64,000 bases of DNA from JAEUMD01 sp050250815 (GTDB lineage: Bacteria > Pseudomonadota > Alphaproteobacteria > Rhizobiales > Hyphomicrobiaceae). The stretch covers positions 66,109 to 130,108 of the forward strand of contig JBFWNY010000007.1 in the NCBI GenBank assembly GCA_050250815.1, given 5' to 3'. Below the pieces are notes generated by a model, which saw only the letters and a program-made list of their open reading frames with translations, did no database searches and was not told where the DNA came from. This document shows, one piece after another, positions 1 through 9,483 of this stretch. A program made the position numbers and the translations under genes. Each line of letters starts with the position of its first letter. The stretch's first letter is position 1.

Positions 1-63
1 ATGGCGCGGTTTCGGCCGTGCCGGGCCTTCAATCCACGCGCTGCTCGTGAAACAATGATCGGC

Positions 64-90
64 GCCGCGGAATCCTCGTGATTCTGCGGC
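64..90. other. Imperfect inverted repeat near the window edge
   Basis: Positions 65-74 pair with 80-89 (ten pairs, one of them G-U) around a five-base loop. The stem is followed by no T-run on either strand, so it is at most a weak terminator or a leader structure. No gene is supported in bases 1-216. Confidence 0.25.
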
Positions 91-216
91 CGGCGGTTGC
101 AAGCCGGTTCGTCCGCCCGCATGAACGGCCTTCATCGGCCCCCAGGGCGCCGAACTGGCTGGCGCAGCCGATCTTGAGGGCGTTACGTGCGGCAGCCTAT
201 CGCCGCCGGGATGATC

Positions 217-1113
217 ATGAGCGCAAAACCAACCGACATGCGCGACAAGGCCGGCGGCGACAAGCCCGCCAAGACCGATGCGGAGCTGCGCGATCGCCTC
301 AAGTCGCTGGTCGAGACCGACGACCGCGGCTGGCACCTGGGCGCGCGACTGCGCAACTACTTCCTCACCGGTCTCATTATCGTCGGCCCGGTGACGCTTA
401 CGGTCTACATCATCTGGTGGCTGGTCAACGTAGCCGACGCCTGGTTCAAGCCGTTCGTGCCCAAGCAGTATCTGCCCGATACCTATCTGCCGTTCGCAGT
501 GCCTGGTGTCGGGCTCATCTTTGGCATCGGTGGCCTCACTCTGGTGGGCGCGCTCGCGGCCAACCTGCTGGGCCGCACGCTCATCTCCTACGGCGACCTG
601 ATGCTGGGGCGCATGCCCATCGTACGCAACGTCTACCGCGCGCTGAAGCAGATCTTCGAGAGTGTGGTCTCGGCCACCGATCCCAACCAGTCGTTCCAGA
701 AGGTTGGGCTGATCGAGTTCCCGTCGAAAGGCATCTGGTCGATCGTGTTCGTGACGGGAGAGACGGGCGGCGAGATCAGCCGCGCCAAGCCCGGTGGCAA
801 CGAGAGCCTGTATACTGTCTTCATGCCGACGGGCATCGTGCCACCGACGGGCTTCATCTGCTTCGTGCCGCGCGAGGCCGTGCAGTTCGTCGATATGAGC
901 ATCGAGGATGCGGCCAAGATCGTGATCTCGGGCGGCATGGTCACGCCGCCGCAAGGGGCGCGAGGCCCGGGCGGGCCGGGCAAGGGCTCGGCATTCGAAG
1001 GGCCACTCGCCACGGCGTTGAGCCAATCGCCATCGGTCGCAACCGAGGCGCCTCCCGAGGTGGCGGACGCTCTGCGCCGCGCGAGCCGCCCCAAGCCGCG
1101 GTCGCGGCGGTAG
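217..1113 (+). CDS. DUF502 family inner-membrane protein
   Basis: A 298-residue protein of the DUF502 family, whose function is unknown. After a charged N-terminus of about 45 residues there is one hydrophobic segment (starting around FLTGLIIVGPVTLTVYIIWW) and a second one around residues 98-125 (VPGVGLIFGIGGLTLVGALA). A conserved cytoplasmic-type part follows, with the RMPIVRNVYRALKQ motif typical of the family. The C-terminus is rich in Pro, Arg and Ala and is probably disordered. ATG 217 is preferred because GTG 187 and ATG 211 would add unconserved residues, but no start has a strong ribosome site. It stands alone, pointing away from the recG cluster. Confidence 0.85.
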   Translation: MSAKPTDMRDKAGGDKPAKTDAELRDRLKSLVETDDRGWHLGARLRNYFLTGLIIVGPVTLTVYIIWWLVNVADAWFKPFVPKQYLPDTYLPFAVPGVGLIFGIGGLTLVGALAANLLGRTLISYGDLMLGRMPIVRNVYRALKQIFESVVSATDPNQSFQKVGLIEFPSKGIWSIVFVTGETGGEISRAKPGGNESLYTVFMPTGIVPPTGFICFVPREAVQFVDMSIEDAAKIVISGGMVTPPQGARGPGGPGKGSAFEGPLATALSQSPSVATEAPPEVADALRRASRPKPRSRR

Positions 1114-1295
1114 GGCGTCGGCAATCAACGGCACACCGTGATCATAACAGGCCTCCTCGATTAGCGAGGTGGTACGAAACAGACCTCCAGCCACTTCGGC
1201 AGTAGAGCCACTTTGAGGCATCGCAATATTTGGCTCGTCGATGATCGAGGCGCGGTATAGTTTCAATAGATGGTATCAACTCAGCAGTGACAGCC

Positions 1296-1883
1296 ATGTT
1301 GCGGTTCACATTGTTGCTGGCATGCGCAATCGCCATTGCCTCGCTTATTGCGGTTGCGCATGCCGAGGACGAAAGAACATTCGCCGAGCTGCCGCCATGG
1401 CTCGCCAACGGTCTTCTCGACTGCTACACATTTCACAGCATCGTTGCGGAGAGTGGAGCAACGAACCCCGGTCAATCACCGTCGCCTAGTCCCAAAGTTT
1501 TGGCCGAAGAGGCTTTGCAGGAATTGCTCGTAGAGCTGCGGGTTGCCTCTTCGCAAATGGAGCTCGTCAAAGCGCAACTTCTCGCGAAAGCAAATCAGCG
1601 CCGCCAGACAATCGAGGCCGAGAAGGCAAGGAGAAAGGGTCAAACGACAACGGCTCCGGCGACAATGCAGGTGCGGAAGTGGTTCGAGGAACAGTGCCAT
1701 GCTTACCGGCGATCCACCTTGAGGCGGCCCCGTTTGAAGCAGCCACAATTGAACCCGCAGCGACCAAGGTATAGATCCGATCCGTCGCGAGGCCAGGAAG
1801 ATATTCCCCGCGAATTGCGCGGAGACTACCCCAATGGTCCAGGTCCGCGCCCCTACTATCGTGGTACACCATCGCCACGTTGA
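1296..1883 (+). CDS. Hypothetical secreted protein
   Basis: I do not recognise this 195-residue protein. It begins with a convincing signal peptide (hydrophobic residues 4-20, likely cleavage after AHA). The mature part has a helical, Gln/Glu/Lys-rich middle (about residues 70-115) and a Pro/Arg-rich tail with a RPRYRSDPSRG-type composition. Two cysteines occur, one near the mature N-terminus (LLDCYTF) and one in EEQCHAY. GTG 1287 in the same frame is an alternative start. The coding frame is open on one strand only over its whole length, but codon use is less strongly GC-biased than in neighbouring housekeeping genes, so it may be an accessory gene. Confidence 0.55.
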   Translation: MLRFTLLLACAIAIASLIAVAHAEDERTFAELPPWLANGLLDCYTFHSIVAESGATNPGQSPSPSPKVLAEEALQELLVELRVASSQMELVKAQLLAKANQRRQTIEAEKARRKGQTTTAPATMQVRKWFEEQCHAYRRSTLRRPRLKQPQLNPQRPRYRSDPSRGQEDIPRELRGDYPNGPGPRPYYRGTPSPR

Positions 1884-1946
1884 GCCCCTGGAATTCCTGG
1901 CCCAATAAGATTCCTTGGCCGACCTCACCCCGAGCGAATGCGACGG

Positions 1947-2777
1947 CTACTCCCGTCGCTTGGCGATGTGATCGAGATAGGCCAGCAGGTCGTCAAGCTC
2001 CGCGTCCGGGAGTGCGGCCGTGTCAAACCCCGCCATCTTCTGCTCCGCCCAAGTGCGCACGCTGCCGGGGTCTCGGATGAGTTTCCGCAAACCGATTTCC
2101 GTCATGTATTCGGTTGGCCCCATCGGCCGGGCGAGATCGGGGCCCACGGACGCCTCTCCGGCACCATTGATCTTGTGACACGACAGGCAGTGCTTGACGA
2201 AAACGCCAAGCCCACGCCGCTCCGGTGCATCCGCGGACAATGTTGTCGCGACGGCCATTTGCGGCCAGCGTCGATCGGGGCTGCTCACACCTGACAACGC
2301 GGCCAGCGCGTAGGGCCATTGCTCCGGCCCCATCCTTGAGCGCTCGGGATGCTGCCAGACCAGAAAGAAGGGACCAGCTGATGTCGTCTTTCGGGGAAGC
2401 GTGGGCCATGGCTCACGCGGATCCTCGACGGCAATCCAGGGAACTGAACCGCCGGAGCGAGCCGATGCAACAAGAGACATTGGTATCTGTGACACGAAGC
2501 CGTCGGTCGCCCGGGCCTCGATCGTATCGAAGCTGTCGGCGCCAGCCCCCAGGAGGCTCAAGAGCGGGACAGCCTTGTACGTCATGGCTCGTCCGTAGGC
2601 GACATCTGCCGGAATTTCCAACGTCTGTACGTCGTCTCTGGCCAGCAGTTGCCTCTGCGTGAAACTTCGTTCGAATGTTCCGAATGACAATCGGAGGACG
2701 GCCTGCGTCGCAGTCGCATAGGCAGGCACTGCGATGACGAACCACGCCAACACTGCGACGATTACAGAAGAGCGCAT
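1947..2777 (-). CDS. Periplasmic molybdopterin-oxidoreductase-like domain fused to class I cytochrome c
   Basis: A 276-residue exported protein. ATG 2777 is chosen because a GAGG site lies five bases upstream and the protein then opens directly with a signal peptide (MRSSVIVAVLAWF, cleavage near AYA). Residues about 25-150 resemble the sulfite-oxidase-type molybdopterin domain (ATDGFVSQIP, WIAVEDPREPWP, SAGPFFLVW, EQWPYALA). No cysteine lies in this part, so the usual Mo-ligating Cys is absent. Residues about 185-276 form a mono-heme cytochrome c with one CLSCH heme site and a distal Met (AEQKMAGFD). Its role is inferred as periplasmic electron transfer; partner unknown. It lies downstream of recG on the same strand after about 210 bases. 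Confidence 0.75.
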   Translation of the reverse strand: MRSSVIVAVLAWFVIAVPAYATATQAVLRLSFGTFERSFTQRQLLARDDVQTLEIPADVAYGRAMTYKAVPLLSLLGAGADSFDTIEARATDGFVSQIPMSLVASARSGGSVPWIAVEDPREPWPTLPRKTTSAGPFFLVWQHPERSRMGPEQWPYALAALSGVSSPDRRWPQMAVATTLSADAPERRGLGVFVKHCLSCHKINGAGEASVGPDLARPMGPTEYMTEIGLRKLIRDPGSVRTWAEQKMAGFDTAALPDAELDDLLAYLDHIAKRRE

Positions 2778-2988
2778 ATCAACCTCGGGTCGGCGCCGAG
2801 CAAGAGGCGGGAGACGTCTCGGACGGCTGTCGGCCGAACGTCTGAGACCCCACAATTGGCGCCACTGCGTTGCGGTGTGAACCGGCCGGATCGGCGGCAG
2901 CCATCAGTCGCCACCGCCGACATCCTATCGCGGTAGCTGACGATTGCGCCGCTTTCGTTTCAAGCACACGGTACTGCAGAACCGCGTC

Positions 2989-5124
2989 TCAGGCCGCGCG
3001 GAACAGGCGGACGGCCTCGTCGGCCTCGAACAGATAGAGCAGCGTGCGCAGAACGCGGCCGCGTGGCGACTCCAGATGCGCGTCGGATTCGAGCACGAGA
3101 CGCGCGTCGTCACGCGCGGCCGCCAGCAGCACGTCGAAACCTGGAACGCCGGCGACGCGGAACTCCGGCAGACCCGACTGGCGTGCGCCGAGCACCTCGC
3201 CTCCGCCGCGGAGCTCCAGATCCTTCTCCGCGATCAGGAAGCCGTCCTCGGTGTCGCACATCATCTGAAGGCGTGCTTCCGCCGTTTCGCCCAGCGGCGC
3301 CTTGTAGAGCAGCATGCAGAAGCTCTCGCGGCTGCCGCGGCCGACGCGGCCGCGCAGCTGATGCAACTGGGCGAGGCCGAACCGCTCGGCATGCTCGATC
3401 ACCATGATGTTGGCGTTGGGCACGTTAACGCCGACCTCGATGACGGTGGTGGCAACCAGCACCTTGAGACGGTTCTCGGCGAAGGCGGCCATGGTCTCGT
3501 CCTTGGCCGTGGCGGACATGCCGCCGTGCAGAAGACCGGCGACGTCGCCCAGGCGCTGAACCAGATGCGCATGCCGCTCCTCGGCGGCGGCCAGATCGCT
3601 CGCCTCGGAACTCTCGATCAGCGGGCACACCCAGTAGACCTGCGCGCCCTCGTCGAGTTGCACGCGGATGCGCTCGATGAGCCGCTCGATGGTGTCGATG
3701 GGGACCTTGCGGGTGACGATGGGCTTGCGCCCCGCCGGCTTCTCCGTGAGGCGCGACACGTCGAGGTCGCCGTAGTGTGTCATCAGCAGCGTGCGCGGGA
3801 TGGGTGTAGCGGTCATAACCAGCACGTTGGCGCCGCCGTCGCCACCCTTGGCCTGCAAGGCGAGGCGCTGATGCACACCGAAGCGGTGCTGCTCGTCGAT
3901 GACGGCGAAGGCGAGATCGCGGAAGACCACGTCCTCCTGGAACAGCGCGTGGGTGCCAATCAGTATGTCGATGCCCCGCGAGGCGAGATCGGGGCCGGGC
4001 GCCGCGAGGCGGGCGAGCAGGTCGCGGCGTGCCTTGCCCTTCTCGCGGCCGGTCAGCACCGCGACTTCCAGACCCGCGGCTTCGGCCAGCGGCGCGATGG
4101 TCTCCAGATGCTGTCGGGCGAGCACTTCGGTCGGCGCCATCAGGCAGGCCTGAGCTCCGGCCTCCACCGCGATTGCCATGCTCAGAAGTGCGACCACCGT
4201 CTTGCCGGAGCCAACGTCGCCCTGCAGCAGGCGCAGCATGCGGTGTTCGGCTGCCATGTCGGTGGCGATCTCGTCGAGGGCTTGCCGCTGCGAGCCCGTC
4301 AGCGCGAACGGCAGCGCGGCGAGTATGCGGGCACGGATCGATCCGTCGCCCGAGACGCGCCTCCCGCGTTGTCCGCGGGCTTGCTGGCGCACGAGACCCA
4401 GCGCCAGTTGGCCTGCGAGCAGTTCGTCGTAGGCCAGTCGCTGCCAGGGCTTGGATCCGGGCGAAACGTCGGCGGCGTCTTCCGGGGCGTGCAGGCGCCC
4501 GAGAGCGGTCGCGAAGTCGGGCCAGCCACGTTCAGCCAGCCAGTCCGCACGTTGCCATTCCTGAAGGCGAGGCAGGCGGTCGAGCGCCTGTCGAGCCGCT
4601 TTCACCAGGACCTTGCCCGACAGGCCGGCGGTCAATGGATAGACGGGCTCCAGCAATGGCAGTTCGCCGCGGCTTTCGGGCGGCACGATGTAGTCGGGAT
4701 GCGGCATCTGCAGCGTCTCGCCGTAGCGCTCGACGCGGCCGGACACGTAACGCGTTTCGCCGACGGGAAGCTGGCGCTCCAGGAACTTACGTTCGGCGTG
4801 AAAGAACACCAGATCGAGTTTGCCGCTGTCGTCCTCGACGCTCACCTTGTAGGGAGCCCTGGAATTGCCGCGCGGCGAGGGACGGTGCCTCACCACGCGC
4901 ACCTTGAGCGTGACGATCGCTCCTGGCTCGGCCTGCGCGATCGAGGGTTCGGCGCGGCGGTCGATCACGCCGGTCGGCAGATGCCAGAGCACGTCGACGA
5001 CCCGGGCATCGGTCGCCCCGGGAGGCAGTGCCAGCGCCTTGCGCATCAAGACAGCGAGACGCGGCCCGATGCCGGCGAGCGATTGGGCGGAGGCGAACAG
5101 CGGATCGAGCGCGCTGGGGCGCAT
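2989..5124 (-). CDS. recG: ATP-dependent DNA helicase RecG
   Basis: A 711-residue superfamily 2 helicase that remodels stalled replication forks and Holliday junctions. The N-terminal wedge/OB region (residues about 1-260) is followed by the helicase core with Walker A GDVGSGKT, the DEQHRFG box (DExH) and GTHALFQ. The second RecA-like domain has the VIEVGVNVPNA and QLRGRVGRG motifs, and the C-terminus carries the typical FRVAGVPGFDVL region. The length matches the family. The gene is divergent from sdhE-mfd across a 274-base spacer, an arrangement common in Rhizobiales. Confidence 0.97.
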   Translation of the reverse strand: MRPSALDPLFASAQSLAGIGPRLAVLMRKALALPPGATDARVVDVLWHLPTGVIDRRAEPSIAQAEPGAIVTLKVRVVRHRPSPRGNSRAPYKVSVEDDSGKLDLVFFHAERKFLERQLPVGETRYVSGRVERYGETLQMPHPDYIVPPESRGELPLLEPVYPLTAGLSGKVLVKAARQALDRLPRLQEWQRADWLAERGWPDFATALGRLHAPEDAADVSPGSKPWQRLAYDELLAGQLALGLVRQQARGQRGRRVSGDGSIRARILAALPFALTGSQRQALDEIATDMAAEHRMLRLLQGDVGSGKTVVALLSMAIAVEAGAQACLMAPTEVLARQHLETIAPLAEAAGLEVAVLTGREKGKARRDLLARLAAPGPDLASRGIDILIGTHALFQEDVVFRDLAFAVIDEQHRFGVHQRLALQAKGGDGGANVLVMTATPIPRTLLMTHYGDLDVSRLTEKPAGRKPIVTRKVPIDTIERLIERIRVQLDEGAQVYWVCPLIESSEASDLAAAEERHAHLVQRLGDVAGLLHGGMSATAKDETMAAFAENRLKVLVATTVIEVGVNVPNANIMVIEHAERFGLAQLHQLRGRVGRGSRESFCMLLYKAPLGETAEARLQMMCDTEDGFLIAEKDLELRGGGEVLGARQSGLPEFRVAGVPGFDVLLAAARDDARLVLESDAHLESPRGRVLRTLLYLFEADEAVRLFRAA

Positions 5125-5398
5125 GAGTGAGGCTCCGTGGCCGGGCTGGCCGCATTCTGATGCCGTCAGTGGCCGGGATATGCAACCCGGGGCGGTCGGC
5201 TCGGCGCACCGGGCCGGGTAAGGCGCGTGAACGGGCTTCTCGATCCGGCGTCCGGGGCGTTATACACGCCGCGCGGCGCAGCAAAGCAACCCGGCCGGGC
5301 CGGGGGGCGTCAAGCGCGTCCCCGATCCGATGTTCCAGCACGGCCGTCTTCGTCGCGGTGGGGCATTCGAACCGGCAATCGAGAGTGTAGGGCAGGCA

Positions 5399-5677
5399 GT
5401 GGGCTTGGACATCGAAACCCGGCGGCGGCGCGCCGCCTATCGCGCGCATCACCGTGGCACGAAGGAGATGGACTGGCTGATCGGCCGGTTCGCCGATGCG
5501 CGCCTCCCTGGGCTCGACGGCGAGGAGCTTTCGCGCTTCGAGAGGCTCTTGGAAATGCCCGATCCCGAGCTGCACGGCTGGATCGTCGATCCGCAGCGCG
5601 TTGGCCATGGCGAGTTCGCCGAGGTTATTGCCGAGATCCGCCAGTTCCACGGTCTGGTGCTGGGAGGACCGTCATGA
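5399..5677 (+). CDS. sdhE: FAD assembly factor SdhE
   Basis: A small protein of about 92 residues that helps attach FAD covalently to the flavoprotein subunit of succinate dehydrogenase in the cytosol. The signature RRRRAAYRAHHRGTKEMD contains the conserved RG..E region, followed by the family's LIGRFA and HGWIVDP. The start is uncertain. GTG 5399 is chosen because an AGGG lies six bases upstream and the length then fits the family; ATG 5330 would add 23 unconserved residues. Its stop codon overlaps the mfd start (ATGA), indicating translational coupling. Confidence 0.88.
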   Translation: MGLDIETRRRRAAYRAHHRGTKEMDWLIGRFADARLPGLDGEELSRFERLLEMPDPELHGWIVDPQRVGHGEFAEVIAEIRQFHGLVLGGPS

Positions 5678-8600
5678 GCCGCGCTGCGGCCAAGGTGCCT
5701 CCCGTCGAGAGCGGCGCGGATACCGTCCATGCAAGCGTGCCCGAAGGGCTCGACGCGCTCGTGCTGTCGAGCCTCGTCCGCGACCGGGAGGGCGAGCAGG
5801 AGCCCGCGACGCTGCTGCACGTCGTTCGCGACGACCGGCGGCTGGAGACGCTCGCCCAGCAGCTCGGCTTCTTCGCCGGGAGCGTACGCGTCATCTCCTT
5901 TCCCGCCTGGGATACGGTGCCCTACGACCGTGTCGGGCCGAACTCCGACATCGTGGCCGAGCGGATCGCAGCGCTCGCCAAGCTCGTGGTGGCGGCGGGC
6001 CGGCAACCCACCATCGTTCTGGCAACGGCAAATGCCGTGCTCCAGCGTGTGCCGCCGCGCGCGTTTGTCCGCGCCGGATTGCGGCAGATCGCGCCCGGCC
6101 AGCGCGCCGATCTCAAGCGGCTGACGGAGCGCTTGCAGCTTGCCGGCTACCAGCGCACGGGCACGGTGATGGAGCCGGGCGAGTTTGCCGTGCGCGGCGG
6201 CATCCTCGACCTCTTCCCGCCCGGGCGTGCAAACCCCGTGCGCCTCGATTTCTTTGGCGACACGGTCGAGTCCATCAAGACGTTCGACGCGGAGACCCAG
6301 CGCACGCTGAAGCCTGTGCAGAAGCTCGTGCTGCTGCCCATGTCGGAGGTGGCGCTAGGCGAAGACGCGGTGGCCCTATTCCGCCGTCGCTATGTGGAAT
6401 TGTTCGGCGGTGCGACCGGCGACGATCCGCTCTACGAGGCGGTGAGCACCGGCCAGCGCTATCCAGGCCAGGAGCACTGGTTGCCACTCTTCCACGAGAA
6501 CCTGGAGACGCTGCTCGATTATCTTCCCGGCGTGCTCGTCAGCTTCGACCACATGGCCGACGAGGCGATCCGCCAGCGCTTCGAGCTGATCGGCGAACAC
6601 TACGCGGCGCGCACCGACGCCAGCGAGGCCGAGCGTTTCGGAGCGCCGCCCTACAAGCCCGTGCCGCCCGACATGATGTTCCTCGACGGTGGTGCTTGGG
6701 CCGCGGCACTCGCGGGCCACGCGATTGCGCGGCTGTCGCCCTTCGAGCTTCCCGATGCGGCGAATGTCCGCTCGTGGGGAGGACGCGCGGGCCGCAACTT
6801 CGCGCCGGAGCGGCAGGCGGGCGACGTCAATGTCTTCGATGCCGTCGTGCGCCATATACGCCGCCTGCACGAGGAGAAGCGGCGCGTCATCGTTTCGGCT
6901 TGGACGGCCGGCGCGCGCGAGCGCCTCGCGCACCTGCTAACCGATCACGGCCTTCAGGACATCGACAAGGTCGACGATCTTGCCGCGGCGCAGGCGCTTC
7001 CCTCAGGCCACACGGCGCTCGCCGTCGTCGGCATCGACCATGGCTTCGAGACTCCGGAGCTTGCGCTCGTCTCGGAGGAAGACATTCTGGGCGACCGTCT
7101 GGTGCGGCCCAGGCGCAAGGCGCGGCGCGCTGCAGATGTCCTGACCGAAGCGACGAGCCTCACGGCCGGGGACCTCGTCGTGCACGCCGATCATGGCATC
7201 GGGCGCTTTGCGGGTCTCAAGACCATCCAGGCGCTGGGCGCGGCACACGATTGCCTCGAGATTACCTATCATGGCGGCGACAAGCTGTTCCTGCCGGTGG
7301 AGAACATCGAGCTGCTGTCGCGCTACGGCAGCGACGATGGCACGGCGCAGCTCGACAAGCTGGGAGGCGTTGCCTGGCAGTCGCGCAAGGCGAAGCTCAA
7401 GAAGCGGCTGCGCGAGATAGCTTCGGAACTGATCAAGCTCGCCGCCATGCGTCAGCTGCGCGAGGCGCCATCGATAGCGCCACCCGCAGGCGCCTACGAC
7501 GAGTTCGTCGCCCGGTTCCCGTTCGAGGAAACGGAGGATCAGGCGGCGAGCATCGATGCGGTGGTGGAAGACCTGGGGGCCGGACGCCCGATGGACCGGC
7601 TGGTGTGCGGCGACGTCGGCTTCGGCAAGACCGAGGTCGCCATGCGCGCGGCCTTTGTCGCCGCTCTCAACGGCCTGCAGGTAGCGGTAGTGGTGCCCAC
7701 AACGCTGCTTGCCCGCCAGCACTTCAAGACGTTCTCCGAGCGCTTCCACGGCTTGCCGGTACGTGTCGCTCAGGCCTCGCGGCTCGTCGGGACGAAGGAG
7801 CTCGCCGACGTCAAGGAGGGCCTGAAGACTGGCACCATCGACATCGTCATCGGTACGCACGCGCTGCTGGGCAAGCAGATCAAGTTCGCGCGGCTTGGCC
7901 TGCTGATCATCGACGAGGAGCAGCACTTCGGCGTCGTGCACAAGGAGCGGCTCAAGCAGTTGCGCGAGGACGTGCACGTGCTGACGCTATCGGCGACGCC
8001 CATACCGCGTACACTGCAGCTGGCTCTGTCTGGCGTGCGCGAGCTGTCGCTTATCACGACGCCGCCGGTCGATCGCCTCGCGGTCAGGACATACATCTCG
8101 CCGTTCGATCCCGTCATCGTGCGCGAGGCTCTGCGGCGCGAGCGCTATCGCGGGGGACAGTCGTTCTATGTCGTGCCGCGGATCGCCGACCTCGACGATG
8201 TCGCCGAATTCCTTGCCGAGGCCGTGCCGGAGCTACGGGTTGCCCGTGCGCACGGGCAACTGACGCCCACCGAGCTGGAAGACGTGATGACGGCGTTCTA
8301 CGAGGGCAAGTTCGATGTGCTGCTGTCGACGGCCATCGTGGAGTCCGGCCTCGACGTGCCCAATGCCAACACGCTCGTCGTGCACCGCGCCGACATGTTC
8401 GGCCTCGCCCAGCTCTATCAGCTGCGTGGCCGCGTCGGACGTTCGAAGGCGCGTGCCTACGCCTATTTCACCACGCCCCCCAACCAGGCGCTGACCGAGG
8501 GCGCCGAGAAGCGGCTCAAGGTCCTGCACTCGCTGGACACGCTGGGAGCAGGGTTCTCGCTGGCAAGCCACGACCTCGACATCCGTGGCGCCGGCAATCT

Positions 8601-9183
8601 TCTGGGCCAGGAGCAGTCGGGTCACATTCGCGAAGTCGGCTTCGAGCTCTACCAGTCGATGCTCGAGGAGGCGGTCGCGGCGATGAAGGGCGGCGATTTT
8701 GCCGATGCCCAGGAGCAGTGGACGCCTGAGATCGCGCTCGGCACCTCGATCCTCATCCCCGAGACGTACGTCGCCGACCTGCAATTGAGGCTCGGCCTCT
8801 ACCGCCGCCTGTCTGGCCTGGAGAGCCGCGAGGACATCGACGCGTTTGCCGCCGAGCTCGTCGACCGCTTCGGGGAGACACCCGAGGAGGTACGGCATCT
8901 GCTCGACGTCATGGAGATCAAGGGCCTGTGCCGTCAGGCCGGTGTAGCCAAGGTCGATGCGGGGCCGAAAGGTGCCGTCATCGCCTTCCGAAAGAACTCG
9001 TTCGCCAATCCGCCCGGACTGGTCGACCTGATGCAGAAGTCGCGCGGGCTGATCAAACTGCAGCCTGACCACAGGCTGGTGTTCAAGGCCGACTGGGACC
9101 TGCCAGAGAAGCGACTGAAGGGCGTGCGCGCATTCATTGCAGCGCTGGCGGACGTGGCGGGACAGGGCAAGAACGCGGCGTGA
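5674..9183 (+). CDS. mfd: Transcription-repair coupling factor Mfd
   Basis: A 1169-residue protein that removes RNA polymerase stalled at lesions and recruits UvrA. The order of domains is as in the family: UvrB-like N-terminus (residues about 1-400, including YQRTGTVMEPGEFAVRGGI), RNA polymerase interaction domain (LVVHADHGIGRFAGL), then the helicase core with GDVGFGKTE Walker A, the DEEQHFGVVHKE box and the QLRGRVGRSKARAYAY region. A C-terminal TRCF domain closes it. An in-frame extension back to 5227 is rejected because it would overlap sdhE and is unlike the family. ATG 5674 overlaps the sdhE stop. Confidence 0.97.
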   Translation: MSRAAAKVPPVESGADTVHASVPEGLDALVLSSLVRDREGEQEPATLLHVVRDDRRLETLAQQLGFFAGSVRVISFPAWDTVPYDRVGPNSDIVAERIAALAKLVVAAGRQPTIVLATANAVLQRVPPRAFVRAGLRQIAPGQRADLKRLTERLQLAGYQRTGTVMEPGEFAVRGGILDLFPPGRANPVRLDFFGDTVESIKTFDAETQRTLKPVQKLVLLPMSEVALGEDAVALFRRRYVELFGGATGDDPLYEAVSTGQRYPGQEHWLPLFHENLETLLDYLPGVLVSFDHMADEAIRQRFELIGEHYAARTDASEAERFGAPPYKPVPPDMMFLDGGAWAAALAGHAIARLSPFELPDAANVRSWGGRAGRNFAPERQAGDVNVFDAVVRHIRRLHEEKRRVIVSAWTAGARERLAHLLTDHGLQDIDKVDDLAAAQALPSGHTALAVVGIDHGFETPELALVSEEDILGDRLVRPRRKARRAADVLTEATSLTAGDLVVHADHGIGRFAGLKTIQALGAAHDCLEITYHGGDKLFLPVENIELLSRYGSDDGTAQLDKLGGVAWQSRKAKLKKRLREIASELIKLAAMRQLREAPSIAPPAGAYDEFVARFPFEETEDQAASIDAVVEDLGAGRPMDRLVCGDVGFGKTEVAMRAAFVAALNGLQVAVVVPTTLLARQHFKTFSERFHGLPVRVAQASRLVGTKELADVKEGLKTGTIDIVIGTHALLGKQIKFARLGLLIIDEEQHFGVVHKERLKQLREDVHVLTLSATPIPRTLQLALSGVRELSLITTPPVDRLAVRTYISPFDPVIVREALRRERYRGGQSFYVVPRIADLDDVAEFLAEAVPELRVARAHGQLTPTELEDVMTAFYEGKFDVLLSTAIVESGLDVPNANTLVVHRADMFGLAQLYQLRGRVGRSKARAYAYFTTPPNQALTEGAEKRLKVLHSLDTLGAGFSLASHDLDIRGAGNLLGQEQSGHIREVGFELYQSMLEEAVAAMKGGDFADAQEQWTPEIALGTSILIPETYVADLQLRLGLYRRLSGLESREDIDAFAAELVDRFGETPEEVRHLLDVMEIKGLCRQAGVAKVDAGPKGAVIAFRKNSFANPPGLVDLMQKSRGLIKLQPDHRLVFKADWDLPEKRLKGVRAFIAALADVAGQGKNAA

Positions 9184-9188
9184 ATTCG

Positions 9189-9470
9189 ATGGTGCTGCGA
9201 ACCGTGCATGTGAGGATCGAGGGGCGCGTCCAAGGCGTCGGCTATCGCGCATGGGCCGCGGCGACGGCGCGTGATCTTGCGCTCTCCGGCTGGGTCAGGA
9301 ACCGCCACGATGGCGCGGTAGAGGCGGTGCTGCAAGGCGAGGCGGGTGCTGTGGCCGACATGTTGGGCCGCTGCCGGATTGGACCGCGCGATGCGGTCGT
9401 CTCGCGTGTCGAGATCATCGGCGAGGGCGGCGGCGCCTACGACACGTTCGAGGTGCGGGCCACGGCGTAG
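9189..9470 (+). CDS. acyP: Acylphosphatase
   Basis: A protein of 93 residues that hydrolyses carboxyl-phosphate bonds. The conserved block HVRIEGRVQGVGYRAWA holds the catalytic Arg that binds phosphate, and GWVRNRHDGAVEAVLQGE holds the catalytic Asn. The length is normal. A GTG at 9180 in the same frame would overlap the mfd stop codon; ATG 9189 is preferred since it gives the usual N-terminus. It follows mfd directly and is probably transcribed with sdhE-mfd. Confidence 0.92.
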   Translation: MVLRTVHVRIEGRVQGVGYRAWAAATARDLALSGWVRNRHDGAVEAVLQGEAGAVADMLGRCRIGPRDAVVSRVEIIGEGGGAYDTFEVRATA

Positions 9471-9483
9471 CGTCGTCGCAGGT

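Noticed and set aside
2944..5130. 728-residue open frame on the plus strand opposite recG
   Set aside because: It is an antisense shadow of recG with low-complexity, His/Ala/Gly-rich sequence and no motif; recG on the other strand is unmistakable.
5496..8729. 1077-residue frame inside mfd
   Set aside because: Out-of-frame reading of mfd; Arg/Ala-rich with no domain, produced by high GC content.
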